NCBI RefSeq assembly: GCF_001563265.1
Contig: NZ_CP005083.1
Coordinates: forward strand, 127,001 to 191,000
From: Sphingobium sp. TKS
Lineage (GTDB): Bacteria > Pseudomonadota > Alphaproteobacteria > Sphingomonadales > Sphingomonadaceae
Direction of reading: 5' to 3'
DNA length: 64,000 bases
Below, piece after piece: positions 35,435 to 44,726 of this stretch; the stretch's first letter is position 1; each line of letters opens with the position of its first letter. Below the pieces are notes generated by a model. It saw nothing but the letters and a program-made list of their open reading frames with translations, ran no database searches and had not been told where the DNA came from. The translations under genes and the position numbers were made by a program.

Positions 35435-36562
35435 ATGACGCAAGCTTTTGCTGGCCTACAGTTGCAGTCGACCGTTTCCTCGGAAGGAGTTCTGACTCTG
35501 GATCTGGCCAAGGGCAATTGGGCAGATCCGGCCGCGGGCGAGATCATCGTCCGTATCGAAGCGTCACCGCTCAACCCGTCGGATCTCGCCAACGTCTTCG
35601 GTCCGGCGGATCTTTCGACGCTCGAAAGCGGAAAAACGGACGCTGGCCCGGTGCTGACCGCGCGCATTCCGGCCGGTGCGATGGGTGGGCTGGCAGCGCG
35701 TATCGGCCAGCCCCTGGTTGGCGGCAACGAGGGCGCCGGCACGGTGGTGGTGGCGGGATCTGGTGCTGAGCATTTACTTGGTAAGCTGGTGGGTACGTTC
35801 GGTGGCAGAATGTATGCCCAATATCGCAAGCTCCCGGTGGCCGACTGCATCCCCTTGCCGGAAGGCGCGACCGCGCAACAGGGCGCGGCGATGTTCATCA
35901 ACCCGCTCACGGCGCTTTGCTTCGTGGAAACCATGAAGGCCGAAGGGCACAGCGCGATTGTGCATTTCGCGGCGGCGTCAAGCCTCGGGCAGATGCTCAA
36001 TCGCATCTGCCTCAAAGACGGCGTTCCACTCGTCAACGTGGTCCGGTCCGCGGAGCAGGTGGCGCTCCTGCGTTCCGCAGGGGCCGAGCATGTCCTGAAT
36101 TCGTCCGATCCGGATTTCATCTCCCAGCTCATCGATGCCGTGGAAGCGACCGGCGCGACGCTGGCGTTCGATCCGATCGGCGGCGGCCGCCAGGCCGCGC
36201 AGGTCCTCGACGCGATGGAGAAGGCCGCGCTGCGCAAGATGACTAGCTACGACCGTTATGGATCGGGCAAGTTCAAGCAGGTCTATATCTACGGCATGCT
36301 CGACAGCGCGCCCGTGGTGATTGACGGCTGGTTCGGTTATGCCTGGTCGGTCGGCGGGTGGCTGTTCTCCTATTCGCTCGCAAGACTCGGCGCCGATGGT
36401 GCGGCACGGCTGAAGCAGCGCATTGCGGACGAACTCACGACCACCTTCGCCAATTCCTATATTGACGAATTGACCTTCGAAACGATGCTCCAGCCCGATA
36501 ACGTCCGCGCTTTCATGCGACGGTCGACCGGAGGAAAGTATCTCCTCCGCCCTCAGGGCTGA
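35435..36562 (+). CDS. Zinc-binding dehydrogenase-like oxidoreductase (MDR family)
   Basis: A 375-aa MDR protein. It has SPLNPSDLANVFG in the GroES-like domain, LVGGNEGAGTVV, and an atypical coenzyme region (VHFAAASSLGQMLNRICL) in place of the usual GxGxxG. It lies 57 bp after the decarboxylase-like gene with an AAGGA ribosome site, in the same operon. It probably reduces or oxidises a carbonyl or enone intermediate with NAD(P)(H). The weak glycine motif leaves the cofactor preference open. Confidence 0.85.
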   Translation: MTQAFAGLQLQSTVSSEGVLTLDLAKGNWADPAAGEIIVRIEASPLNPSDLANVFGPADLSTLESGKTDAGPVLTARIPAGAMGGLAARIGQPLVGGNEGAGTVVVAGSGAEHLLGKLVGTFGGRMYAQYRKLPVADCIPLPEGATAQQGAAMFINPLTALCFVETMKAEGHSAIVHFAAASSLGQMLNRICLKDGVPLVNVVRSAEQVALLRSAGAEHVLNSSDPDFISQLIDAVEATGATLAFDPIGGGRQAAQVLDAMEKAALRKMTSYDRYGSGKFKQVYIYGMLDSAPVVIDGWFGYAWSVGGWLFSYSLARLGADGAARLKQRIADELTTTFANSYIDELTFETMLQPDNVRAFMRRSTGGKYLLRPQG

Positions 36563-36589
36563 TATCGTCGCCGTGATACGACAAGCTCG

Positions 36590-37660
36590 ATGTCTGCAAT
36601 CTTTCTTCCTCGCGCGATGCGGATCGGCGGCGGTGCGCTGAACGAACTGCCCGCCGCATTGGCGCAACTTGGGCTAAAGGCACCTGCAATCCTGACTGAC
36701 GGGTTCCTGGGGAGCAATGGTGCGCTCGACCGGCTGTTGACGATCCTGGCCGACGCCGGGATCGATGCACGCGCTTATCGCGACGTTATCGCCGATCCTA
36801 CGGTCGCTTCCGTGAACATGGCGGTCGATTTTGTCATCGGGGGCAGTCATGATTGCATTATTGGCTTTGGCGGCGGCAGCCCGATCGACACGGCAAAGGC
36901 AGTCACCGTCCTGGCCGCCCGAGGTGGCACCATGCGCGAGCGCAAGGCGCCGCATCAGGAAGACGAACCCGGTTTTCCCGTGATTGCGATCCCGACAACG
37001 GCAGGCACAGGCTCTGAAGCGACGCGGTTTACGATCATCACGGACAAGACGAACGACGAGAAAATGCTTTGTGCTGGTCTCGCCTATCTGCCCGTGCTAG
37101 CAATCGTCGATTACGAACTCACCCTAACGAAGCCGCTGCGCCTTACCGCGGATACCGGTCTCGATGCGCTCACGCATGCCGTCGAAGCGTATGTTTCCCG
37201 GCTTGCCAACCCTTTCTCAGACAGCATGGCGCTCGCCGCGATGGCAGCAATCTGGCCGAATCTGCGCCGCGTATGCGAGTATCCTGCTGATCGCCCCGCG
37301 CGCGAGGCGATGATGGTCGGCTCGCTGCAGGCTGGGATCGCTTTTTCCAATTCCTCCGTGGCATTGGTTCACGGTATGAGCCGGCCGCTTGGCGCGCATT
37401 TCCATATCGCGCACGGACTTTCAAACGTTATGCTCCTGCCCGTAGTGACGGCGTGGTCGGCACCTTCGGCGCTAGGTCGCTACGCAGATTGCGCGCGTGC
37501 GATGGGGCTGGCGGAAACGGGGGAAGGAGACCAGTCGACCGTGGCGTGTCTTGTCGAGGCACTGCGCGATGCTAACCGAGAGCTTTCAGTCCCGAGCCCC
37601 AGAACATACGGGATTGATGAAGCGCGCTGGATCGAACTCTTGCCGTTGATGGGGGGATAG
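36590..37660 (+). CDS. Iron-containing alcohol dehydrogenase, C-terminus cut by an amber codon
   Basis: A group III alcohol dehydrogenase of 356 aa. NAD binding is shown by GFGGGSPIDTAKAV and IPTTAGTGSEATRF; metal ligands lie in DTGLDALTHAVEAY and in the GMSRPLGAHFHIAHGLSNV helix. It stops at TAG 37658-37660. The same frame then continues for 28 codons (ALASGSPGNNPR...LYREAWA) to TGA at 37747, exactly the usual C-terminal tail of the family, so the stop looks like a nonsense mutation (for example CAG to TAG). The catalytic core is intact, so activity may survive. Confidence 0.9.
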   Translation: MSAIFLPRAMRIGGGALNELPAALAQLGLKAPAILTDGFLGSNGALDRLLTILADAGIDARAYRDVIADPTVASVNMAVDFVIGGSHDCIIGFGGGSPIDTAKAVTVLAARGGTMRERKAPHQEDEPGFPVIAIPTTAGTGSEATRFTIITDKTNDEKMLCAGLAYLPVLAIVDYELTLTKPLRLTADTGLDALTHAVEAYVSRLANPFSDSMALAAMAAIWPNLRRVCEYPADRPAREAMMVGSLQAGIAFSNSSVALVHGMSRPLGAHFHIAHGLSNVMLLPVVTAWSAPSALGRYADCARAMGLAETGEGDQSTVACLVEALRDANRELSVPSPRTYGIDEARWIELLPLMGG

Positions 37661-37796
37661 GCGCTGGCTTCCGGCTCTCCCGGCAACAATCCCCGAATAC
37701 CAGACCACGATGCGATCCAGTCGCTTTATCGCGAAGCGTGGGCCTGATCTTGGGCACTATAAAGGGCGAGAGCGAAGGGAATGAGGAAACCGCTCA

Positions 37797-38740
37797 ATGG
37801 TGAGCACTAGAATCGTGACCGTTGCCAGCATGTTTGGCCGGTCGGTCACCGAAGAGATGTTTCGTCATGCCCCGTTTCTGAGATTCTTGCCGGTTTCTTT
37901 TGCCGCAGAGTCCACGCTTCCCCCCGGAATCGAAATCCTGCTGGCCATGCCTGTGAACTTTCAGCCCGGCCACAGGCAAAGTCCCCGACCGGTCGGATGG
38001 CCCTCCGGTTGCGCTGGGTTCATTTGCCCTCGTCCGGTCTGGACGGCTACCCTAGCTGGATGCTTGAGGATGTTATCGTCACGTGAGCGCCCAATGTTTC
38101 AGGCTCGTCGCTGGCGGAATATGCGCTCGCGGCCATCCTAACGGTGACGAAGAATCTTCCTGCGTTGTGGATTGATTCCGCAGAGCGTTGGCAGAGGCAG
38201 TGGGTTCCGATGGTAGCTGGTTCGGCGCTCGGCATCGTGGGCTTCGGAGATATCGGCCGCGAACTGACGTCGCGCGCTTTGGCTTTCGGAATGACTGTCA
38301 GCGTACTGCGCAAGTCTACTGATCCGTTGCCGGATGGTGTCCATCGTGCCGCCGATCTCGAAGAGTTGCTGGCGACATGCGACCATGTGGTCCTGGCGGC
38401 ACCAGCGACCGAACAGACCAGGCACATGATCAATGCGGAGACGTTGGCCAAAGCAAAACCGGGCCTGCATCTGATCAATGTCGCTAGGGGTTCGTTGATC
38501 GACAATAAAGCGCTGCTTCGCGCTCTTGATGCGGGGAAAGTCGGTCATGCCACGCTGGACGTGACTGATCCCGAGCCGCTGCCCAAGGAGCATCGTTTCT
38601 ACACCCACCCCAGAGTTCGGCTTTCGCCCCATACAGCAGCGGCGAGCATCGACATGATGAATAAACTCGCCAAGCAGTTTGTTGAAAACGTCAAACGTTT
38701 CAGCTGCGGCGAAGCTCCTAACGGCTTGGCCCTCGATTGA
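37797..38740 (+). pseudogene. D-isomer-specific 2-hydroxyacid dehydrogenase, frameshifted and with an in-frame stop
   Basis: The N-terminus starts at ATG 37797 and runs to RPVGWPSG. The expected continuation LRWVHLPSSGLDGYPSWM is in another frame; adding one T near 38009-38010 would restore it. A TGA inside VIVT-stop-APNVSGSSLAEYALA then interrupts it again near 38084. The remainder is a good NAD-binding domain (LGIVGFGDIGRE; INVARGSLIDNKALLRALD; the HTAAAS histidine segment) ending at 38740. Two independent lesions make it a true pseudogene. The enzyme would have reduced a 2-oxo acid or oxidised a D-2-hydroxy acid. Confidence 0.88.
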
Positions 38741-38847
38741 TGAGCGACATCGAAACGTCGGCCTTCGTTCCAAATTACAACGTAGCTGAAGTCCGACTCT
38801 GGCCTCGACGACGCTTATGGGACAGCGGTGCCGGTGCCGGACATCTA

Positions 38848-40357
38848 TTACTCAAATTCATACAGACAGGTCGCTCCCGCTCGAACTTGCGCGTTGAGAC
38901 CCAGCGCCTCGGGAACGATATGGGCAAGATACCATTGCGTGGTAGCCAGCTTGGATCGCAGGAAAGGTGTCCGGCCATTGTCGGATGCACTTTGCGCTGC
39001 CGCCCTGTTCTGTCGCTCCATAAGCCAGGCGCAGACCATTACCGACGTCATCGTGAGAAAGGGCGCGCTGGCGGCCAGACGGTCGTAGATCGGCGCGGCG
39101 AGTAACCATTGGGCCAAGTCGGCAACCTTACTGGCCAGTCGGATCAAGCCCAGGTCCTGCGCTTCGGTTTGCACATCGGCGACGAGGGCTTTCATCGCTG
39201 CACCGTTATTTCCGGTTAGCTTGCGACCGACGAGATCCGCCGCCTGGATGCCAGTGATGCCCAGACGCGTGCGATCCATTTCCGCTGCCGACGCATAAAG
39301 CAGGGCGCGGATAGCCTCTGTTTGCGCGCGCATGCGGCGCACATGGGGATGCTCGATAATTGTCACAGGCGTGGGCGAGCCGCTGCTGACGCGTGCCGAT
39401 TGCACCCGCTCGCGCGCATATGCAAACGCAGCCTGCGTCGCGCGTTCGGCTACCGACACGCCCTGAAGACCCACATTGATGCGGGCGTTGTTCATCATCG
39501 TGAACATGGCGCGCATGCCAGCCCCCTCCTCACCGATCAACCACCCCTGGCATTCGTCATGATCGCCATAGATCATCACACATGTAGGCGAGGCGTGAAT
39601 TCCGAGTTTGTGTTCGATCGACGCGCAACGCAGATCGTTGCGGGTGCCGTCGGAAAGCACCTTGGGCACGAGAAACAAAGAAATGCCCTTGGTGCCCGTT
39701 GGGGCGCCGGGCGTGCGGGCGAGGACAAGGTGAATAATGTTATCGGTCAGGTCATGCTCACCGAAGGTGATAAAGATTTTGGTGCCCTTAATTCGCCAAC
39801 CGCCGTCTCCGGCTGGCGTTGCGGTCGTGCGTAGCGCGCCTACGTCGCTTCCCGCCTGCGGTTCGGTCAGGTTCATGGTGCCCGGCCCATTCCCCTGAAA
39901 CCTAGCTTCGGCAGGTAGACCTCCTGTTGCTCCGGCGATCCGTGGTGCACCAACGCCTCGATCACGCCGGCGGTTAGCATCGGACAAAGCGAGAGGGAAG
40001 GTTGGCGGCACCCAGGCTCTCCGAAACGGCCATGCCGAGCGCAGTCGGCAGGCCCTGCCCGCCAAACTCGTGCGGTGCAGTCAGCGTGCCCCACCCGCCA
40101 TTAACATAGCTATGATATGCGTCGTGAAAGCCTCCCGGCATCGCAACTGAGCCATCCGACCATTGGGCACCCACCGTGTCGCCAAGCCGATTTAGCGGTG
40201 CCCATTTGCCTGCGGCCAGCGCGCCGGCACCTTCAAGAATGGCGTCGGTCATCTTGGCATCAGCCGTGCTGAACTGCTCGTGCGCGGCGAGCGCTGGGAA
40301 CCCTGCGACGTGGTCAAGAACGAAGCGCTGTTCGGTAAGAGGTGGTTCAAACGTCAT
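38848..40357 (-). pseudogene. Acyl-CoA dehydrogenase with three small frameshifts
   Basis: From ATG 40357 (MTFEPPLTEQRFVLDHV) the frame runs through HEFGGQGLP and SESLGAANL, shifts near 39996-40002, continues in another frame through CPMLTAGVIEALVHHGSPE, and shifts again near 39901 and 39881. There, removing one G from each of two runs restores VSGEWAGTMNLTEPQAGSD. The rest (NLTEPQAGSDVGALRT, FITFGEHDLTDNIIHLVLA, GIHASPTC) is a long DmdC-like acyl-CoA dehydrogenase to the stop at 38848. All three indels are in short base runs, so sequencing error is possible. It is the last gene of the fadB-thiolase operon. Confidence 0.88.
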
Positions 40358-40401
40358 GGCAATCCCATAGCTATCAGAAAGGATGATCGGGTGCGTTGGG
40401 G

Positions 40402-41583
40402 TCAGGTGCGTTCCCAAATTGCCGACATTCCTTGGCCACCGCCAATGCACATGGTGGTCAGCGCCAGGCGGCCTCCGGTACGGTGAAGTTCGTGCACAGC
40501 CTTTGTGGTGATGATCGCGCCGGTGCCGCCGATCGGATGGCCGAGCGCAATGCCACTGCCGTTGGGATTGACCTTCGCCGAATCGAAGCCGAGCTCGCGT
40601 GCGACGGCGCAGGCCTGCGCAGCGAACGCCTCGTTCGCCTCGACTACATCGAGATCGTTCACCGAGAGGCCCGCGCGTGCCAATGCATTGTGCGTGGCCG
40701 GCACCGGGCCGATTCCCATATATGCGGGATCTACCCCGGCATAACCATAGGCAACCAGCCGGGCCAATGGGGTCAGACCATGAGCCCTTACCGCTTCTCC
40801 GCTGGCGAGGACTACCGCCGCCGCACCGTCGTTGATGCCGGAGGCATTGCCCGCCGTCACTGTGCCGTGCTCTTTCTGGAATGCTGGCCTGAGGCTAGTG
40901 AAATCTGACAGCTTCGCATCCCGGCGAACATACTCGTCGGTGTCGAAGTTGACCGTGCCTTTTCGGCCTTTGATCTCGACCGCCACAATCTGATCCTTGA
41001 AGCGGCCCTCCTCGATTGCGCGGGCTGCCCGAGTCTGGCTTTCGAGCGCCAGAGCATCCTGATCTTCCCGGCTTATGCCGTAGCGCTTGGCGACGTTTTC
41101 GGCGGTTACACCCATGTGGTATTGGTGAAAGGGATCGGACAGAGCGCCGGTCAACTCATCGATCAGAGCGGCGTCTCCCATACGCTGGCCCCAGCGCACC
41201 GCCGGCGCGAAGAAGGCAGCGCGGCTCATCACATCGACCCCGCCCGCCAGCGCGACGTCGCAATCGCCGGCAATGATGGTGTGGGCGGCCGAGATGATCG
41301 CCTGCAGGCCAGAAGCACATAGCCGGTTGACGGTGAACGCGGGCACTTCTTGCGGAACGCCAGCCGTGATGGCGGCGATGCGCGCGACATATGCGTCGCG
41401 CGGCTCGGTCTAGAGAACTGAACCAAGCGTGACGCGGCCGATTTGGCTGGGATCGATACCCGCCCGCTCGATCGCGGCGCGCGCCGGGACAGCGGCCAGT
41501 TCGCCTGGGCTTTGATCCTTGAGCGAGCCGCCATAGCTGCCAATGGCGGTATGAACGGCTGAAACGAGATAAACATCAACCAA
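40402..41583 (-). pseudogene. Acetyl-CoA acyltransferase (thiolase) interrupted by an amber codon
   Basis: A thiolase with all catalytic parts: active-site Cys in NRLCASGLQAI, GNASGINDGAAAVVLASGE, NEAFAAQACAV, the His in LGHPIGGTGA and the Cys in TTMCIGGGQG. It starts at TTG 41583 (GGAG site) and is broken by TAG at 41410-41412 within VTLGSVL-stop-TEPRDAYV; homologues have a sense codon before TEPRD, so CAG to TAG is the simplest change. Restart inside the gene could not give an active enzyme because the first strand-helix unit would be missing. It lies between the fadB-like and acyl-CoA dehydrogenase genes. Confidence 0.9.
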
Positions 41584-41608
41584 GGTGCATTCTCCAAATC
41601 GGTTCGAA

Positions 41609-43678
41609 TTAGATGTTGAGATCGGCGAAGCTTCCGCCGGTAGCGGCAAGCTTCGTCAACAGGGGAGCGGGGGTCCATGCCCAGCCATGGCGACCCGCAG
41701 TCAAGGTCGAGATGCGATCGAGCACTTGGGCGAGCCCCATGGCGTCGGCCTGAAAAAGCGGGCCACCGCGTTCGCGGGCAAAGCCATAACCAGTGAGCCA
41801 CACCATATCGACATCGACCGGGCGATAAGCGATGCCCTCGCCGACGATCCGCGCGCCCTCATTGATCAGAGCAAGCAAGCACCGACTTACGATTTCCACG
41901 TCCCCGATTTCGCGGCGTTCGATGTCGATTTCCGCCGAGTAGGCGACGATCAGGTGATCAATCTCGGGGTCGATTTCCGGCGTTTGTCCGTCGGGATACC
42001 GATATATCCCTTTGCCCGTTTTCTGTCCGAAGCGGCCCAATTCGCAAATGCGGTCGATCACTCCGGAATAGGGTCGGTCGGGATGTTCGACAGCGCGGCG
42101 CTTACGGCTCGCCCAGCCGATATCCTGTCCGGCAAGGTCCATAGTACGACATGGCCCCATGGCAAAGCCCCAGCGCTCGAGTACCGAATCTATCTGCCGC
42201 GGGAGAGCACCTTCTTCGAGCAGAAAACAGACCTGACGCAGATACTCTTCAAACATGCGATTGCCGATGAAGCCATCGCACACTCCTGACGCAACGCCGA
42301 CCTTGCCGATACGCTTTGCGAGCGACATGGCGGTGGCAAGGACTTCGGGGCGAGTATCGCGCCCTCGCACCACTTCCAGCAGCCGCATGATGTTAGCTGG
42401 CGAAAAGAAGTGTAGCCCCACCACTCGGCCCGGATCTGCAACCAGCCCCGCGATCGCGTCGAGGTCGAGTGTCGAGGTATTGCTCCCTAGGATAGTATTG
42501 GCGCGGGTTACGCGATCCAGCTCGGCAAAGACCTGCTGCTTGACGGCCATATCCTCGAACACCGCCTCGATCACGAGATCGGCGTCGCCCAGCGCCGATA
42601 TGGCGTTGGTCGGCGTCAGCCTCGCGATTCGCGCGTCGGCGGTCTCGGTGGAAATGCGGCCCTTTTCGGCGTCGCGGCGGGTGGTCCGGCTGATTGTCGC
42701 GACCGCCTTGGCAAGACCGTCCTCACGCGGTTCAACAAGCGTAACTGGGAGATCGGCATTCAGCAGCGCGATGGCGATGCCTGTGCCCATTAGTCCGCCG
42801 CCCAGAACACCGACCTGTCTGATCGGCAAAGTCGCGGGCTTTGCAGGATTTCCCGGGATGCGCGCCACCTGCCGTTCGCCAAAAAAGGCATGGCGCATTG
42901 CGCGCGAGGTTTCGCTGGCGAGCAGCTCGGCAAACAGGGCCTTTTCCACCGCCAGACCCGGAACATAGTCGGGTGTGATGGCGGCCACGCAATCGCAAAT
43001 GCGAGCCGGAGCGGCACTCAACGCATCGGGGCGCAGGCGCGCGCGAAGGGCCGCCACGGCCTCGGCGCCATCGGCGGGCGGCGGCAGCGCGCCGGTGCGG
43101 CGAAGCGCAGGCGTTGTCTGCGCCGCCAACGTTTGTGCGATATTCTCGATCCCATCATCCACGAGATGGTCAATCAGTCCTGCTACCAACGCAGTCTCGG
43201 CGGTTACGGGTTGGCCAGAGATCATCATGTCGAGCGCTCGGGCCGCGCCGGTCAGTCGCGGCAGGCGCTGGGTTCCACCCGCGCCGGGGAGCAAGCCAAG
43301 AGTGACTTCCGGCAGTCCGAGTCGCGCGGAGTGATCTGCCACGCGGAAATGACAGGCCAGTGCGAGTTCGAGTCCTCCGCCAATGCATGCGCCTGAAATG
43401 GCGGCAACAACCGGCTTGGTACAGGCCTCGACCCGATTGACTAGGTCCTGAAAACTTGGCTGGCCGCCCATGTCATCCAATGCGAACTCTCGAATGTCCG
43501 CCCCCCCAGAAAATAGACCTCCCGCGCCTCGGATGACGATCATCCGCACTGTTGCGTTGGCTTCCGCAGCCTCCAGCCCGGCCAGCAGCGCCTCCCGGAC
43601 CGGCCGGCTAAGCGCGTTGACCGCGCCATTGTGCAAAACAATCTCGAGGACGTCGTCGCGCAAAGTCTGCCTTGTCAC
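41609..43678 (-). CDS. Bifunctional enoyl-CoA hydratase / 3-hydroxyacyl-CoA dehydrogenase (FadB/FadJ-like)
   Basis: A 689-aa fusion of an N-terminal crotonase domain (GGLFSGGADIREF oxyanion loop; CIGGGLELALACHFR; LGLPEVTLGLLPGAGGTQR) and a C-terminal 3-hydroxyacyl-CoA dehydrogenase (GVLGGGLMGTGIAIALLNA NAD site; GLHFFSPANIMRLLEVV; GFIGNRMF). It catalyses hydration and NAD-dependent oxidation in beta-oxidation. The start is GTG 43678 with a GAGGGG site. It is the first and only intact gene of a three-gene minus-strand operon and is divergent from scoAB. Palindromes at 43803 and 43971 lie in the shared upstream region. Confidence 0.93.
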   Translation of the reverse strand: MTRQTLRDDVLEIVLHNGAVNALSRPVREALLAGLEAAEANATVRMIVIRGAGGLFSGGADIREFALDDMGGQPSFQDLVNRVEACTKPVVAAISGACIGGGLELALACHFRVADHSARLGLPEVTLGLLPGAGGTQRLPRLTGAARALDMMISGQPVTAETALVAGLIDHLVDDGIENIAQTLAAQTTPALRRTGALPPPADGAEAVAALRARLRPDALSAAPARICDCVAAITPDYVPGLAVEKALFAELLASETSRAMRHAFFGERQVARIPGNPAKPATLPIRQVGVLGGGLMGTGIAIALLNADLPVTLVEPREDGLAKAVATISRTTRRDAEKGRISTETADARIARLTPTNAISALGDADLVIEAVFEDMAVKQQVFAELDRVTRANTILGSNTSTLDLDAIAGLVADPGRVVGLHFFSPANIMRLLEVVRGRDTRPEVLATAMSLAKRIGKVGVASGVCDGFIGNRMFEEYLRQVCFLLEEGALPRQIDSVLERWGFAMGPCRTMDLAGQDIGWASRKRRAVEHPDRPYSGVIDRICELGRFGQKTGKGIYRYPDGQTPEIDPEIDHLIVAYSAEIDIERREIGDVEIVSRCLLALINEGARIVGEGIAYRPVDVDMVWLTGYGFARERGGPLFQADAMGLAQVLDRISTLTAGRHGWAWTPAPLLTKLAATGGSFADLNI

Positions 43679-43802
43679 CTATTCCCCTCCGCAGTGCGTC
43701 CGCGACCACACTTCCGCTGGCTTGCAGAAGGCGACCGTCTCCATGTGTGGCTAACCGCCACGCGCTTGCCATCAACCTCCTGTCAGCGTTTGGCCACTGT
43801 AT

Positions 43803-43816
43803 TTCAACTGGTTGAA
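43803..43816. promoter_or_regulatory. TTCAACTGGTTGAA palindrome upstream of the fadB-like gene
   Basis: One base pair from a perfect palindrome and one base from the site at 19943-19956. It lies 125 bp from the fadB-like start codon. Confidence 0.68.
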
Positions 43817-43970
43817 TGTGTGTATATGCCGATGTTGTCAAGGTAGCTGGCCCACTCTGCCGCAGATCAGGTGCTAATAAGCACTAACTACCAGTTTATG
43901 CTCTATTTTATCTCGCATAGCTTTAGCCGCTAAGGTCGTGGCTACACGATGATCGCAGAACGGTTTGACA

Positions 43971-43984
43971 ACCAACCGATTGAA
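43971..43984. promoter_or_regulatory. ACCAACCGATTGAA site upstream of scoA
   Basis: It ends 31 bp before the scoA ATG. Seventeen bases (43968-43984) are identical to 31646-31662 upstream of amidohydrolase B. Confidence 0.65.
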
Positions 43985-44015
43985 TATAAAAAGGCCTCAT
44001 TAGGAGGCGATAGCT

Positions 44016-44726
44016 ATGCAAAAGGTTTATGCCGACGCTGAGGCGGCATTGTCAGGGGTCCTTCAGAGCGGCCTGTTGATCGCTGCCGGCGGCTTTGGGC
44101 AGTGTGGAATTCCGGAGCGACTCCTGGACGCGATCCTGGCTTCAGGTTTTAAAGATCTCACATTCGTATCCAATAACGCCGGCATCGATGGCGAGGGCAT
44201 CGGTAAATTGCTGGCAACGAGGCAAGTCAAAAAAATGATTTGTTCCTACATAGGGGACAACAAAGAGTTCGAGCGGCAATATCTTGCAGGCGAACTGGAA
44301 GTGGACCTTTGTCCCCAGGGCACTCTTGCCGAAAAGCTGCGGGCTGGCGGCGCGGGCATACCCGGCTTTTACACTAAGACGGGAGTCGGTACCGTGGTTG
44401 CGGAAGGAAAAGAGATCAGGGAATTCGCCGGCGAGGAATATATCCTTGAGCACAGCATCGTAGCGGACGTGTCCCTCATCAAGGCTTGGAAAGCGGATGA
44501 GGCGGGTAACCTCATATTTCGAAAGACTGCGCGCAACTTCAACCACCCTGCTGCCACGGCTGGAAAATTGTGCATTGCAGAGGTTGAGGAAATTGTGCCG
44601 GTCGGAAACATCGATGGAGACGCAATTCACCTTCCCGGCATCTACGTGGATCGAATAATTCTCGGTGCTCCATATGACAAAAAGATCGAGCAGCGCACCG
44701 TACGGAAGAGGGAGCTTGCCGCATGA
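44016..44726 (+). CDS. scoA: 3-oxoacid CoA-transferase subunit A
   Basis: The 236-aa alpha subunit of a family I CoA-transferase. It contains the glycine-rich [16 protein letters not shown] and [16 protein letters not shown], and [17 protein letters not shown]. With ScoB it moves CoA from succinyl-CoA to acetoacetate or a similar 3-oxoacid. ATG 44016 has a strong TTAGGAGG site. It overlaps scoB by four bases (ATGA at 44723-44726). Acetoacetate is an expected product of both the BKACE and a fumarylacetoacetase-type hydrolase, which would explain the gene here. The sequence fits SCOT better than other CoA-transferases, but substrate range is inferred. Confidence 0.92.
   Translation: MQKVYADAEAALSGVLQSGLLIAAGGFGQCGIPERLLDAILASGFKDLTFVSNNAGIDGEGIGKLLATRQVKKMICSYIGDNKEFERQYLAGELEVDLCPQGTLAEKLRAGGAGIPGFYTKTGVGTVVAEGKEIREFAGEEYILEHSIVADVSLIKAWKADEAGNLIFRKTARNFNHPAATAGKLCIAEVEEIVPVGNIDGDAIHLPGIYVDRIILGAPYDKKIEQRTVRKRELAA

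Larger units (their letters stand above)
43679..44015. promoter_or_regulatory. 337-bp divergent promoter region between fadB-like and scoA
   Basis: No gene is seen here. The region is AT-richer than its surroundings (around 43865-43930) and carries two copies of the CAACNG-TTG palindrome, one on the fadB-like side and one on the scoA side, so both promoters could be under one regulator. Confidence 0.6.
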
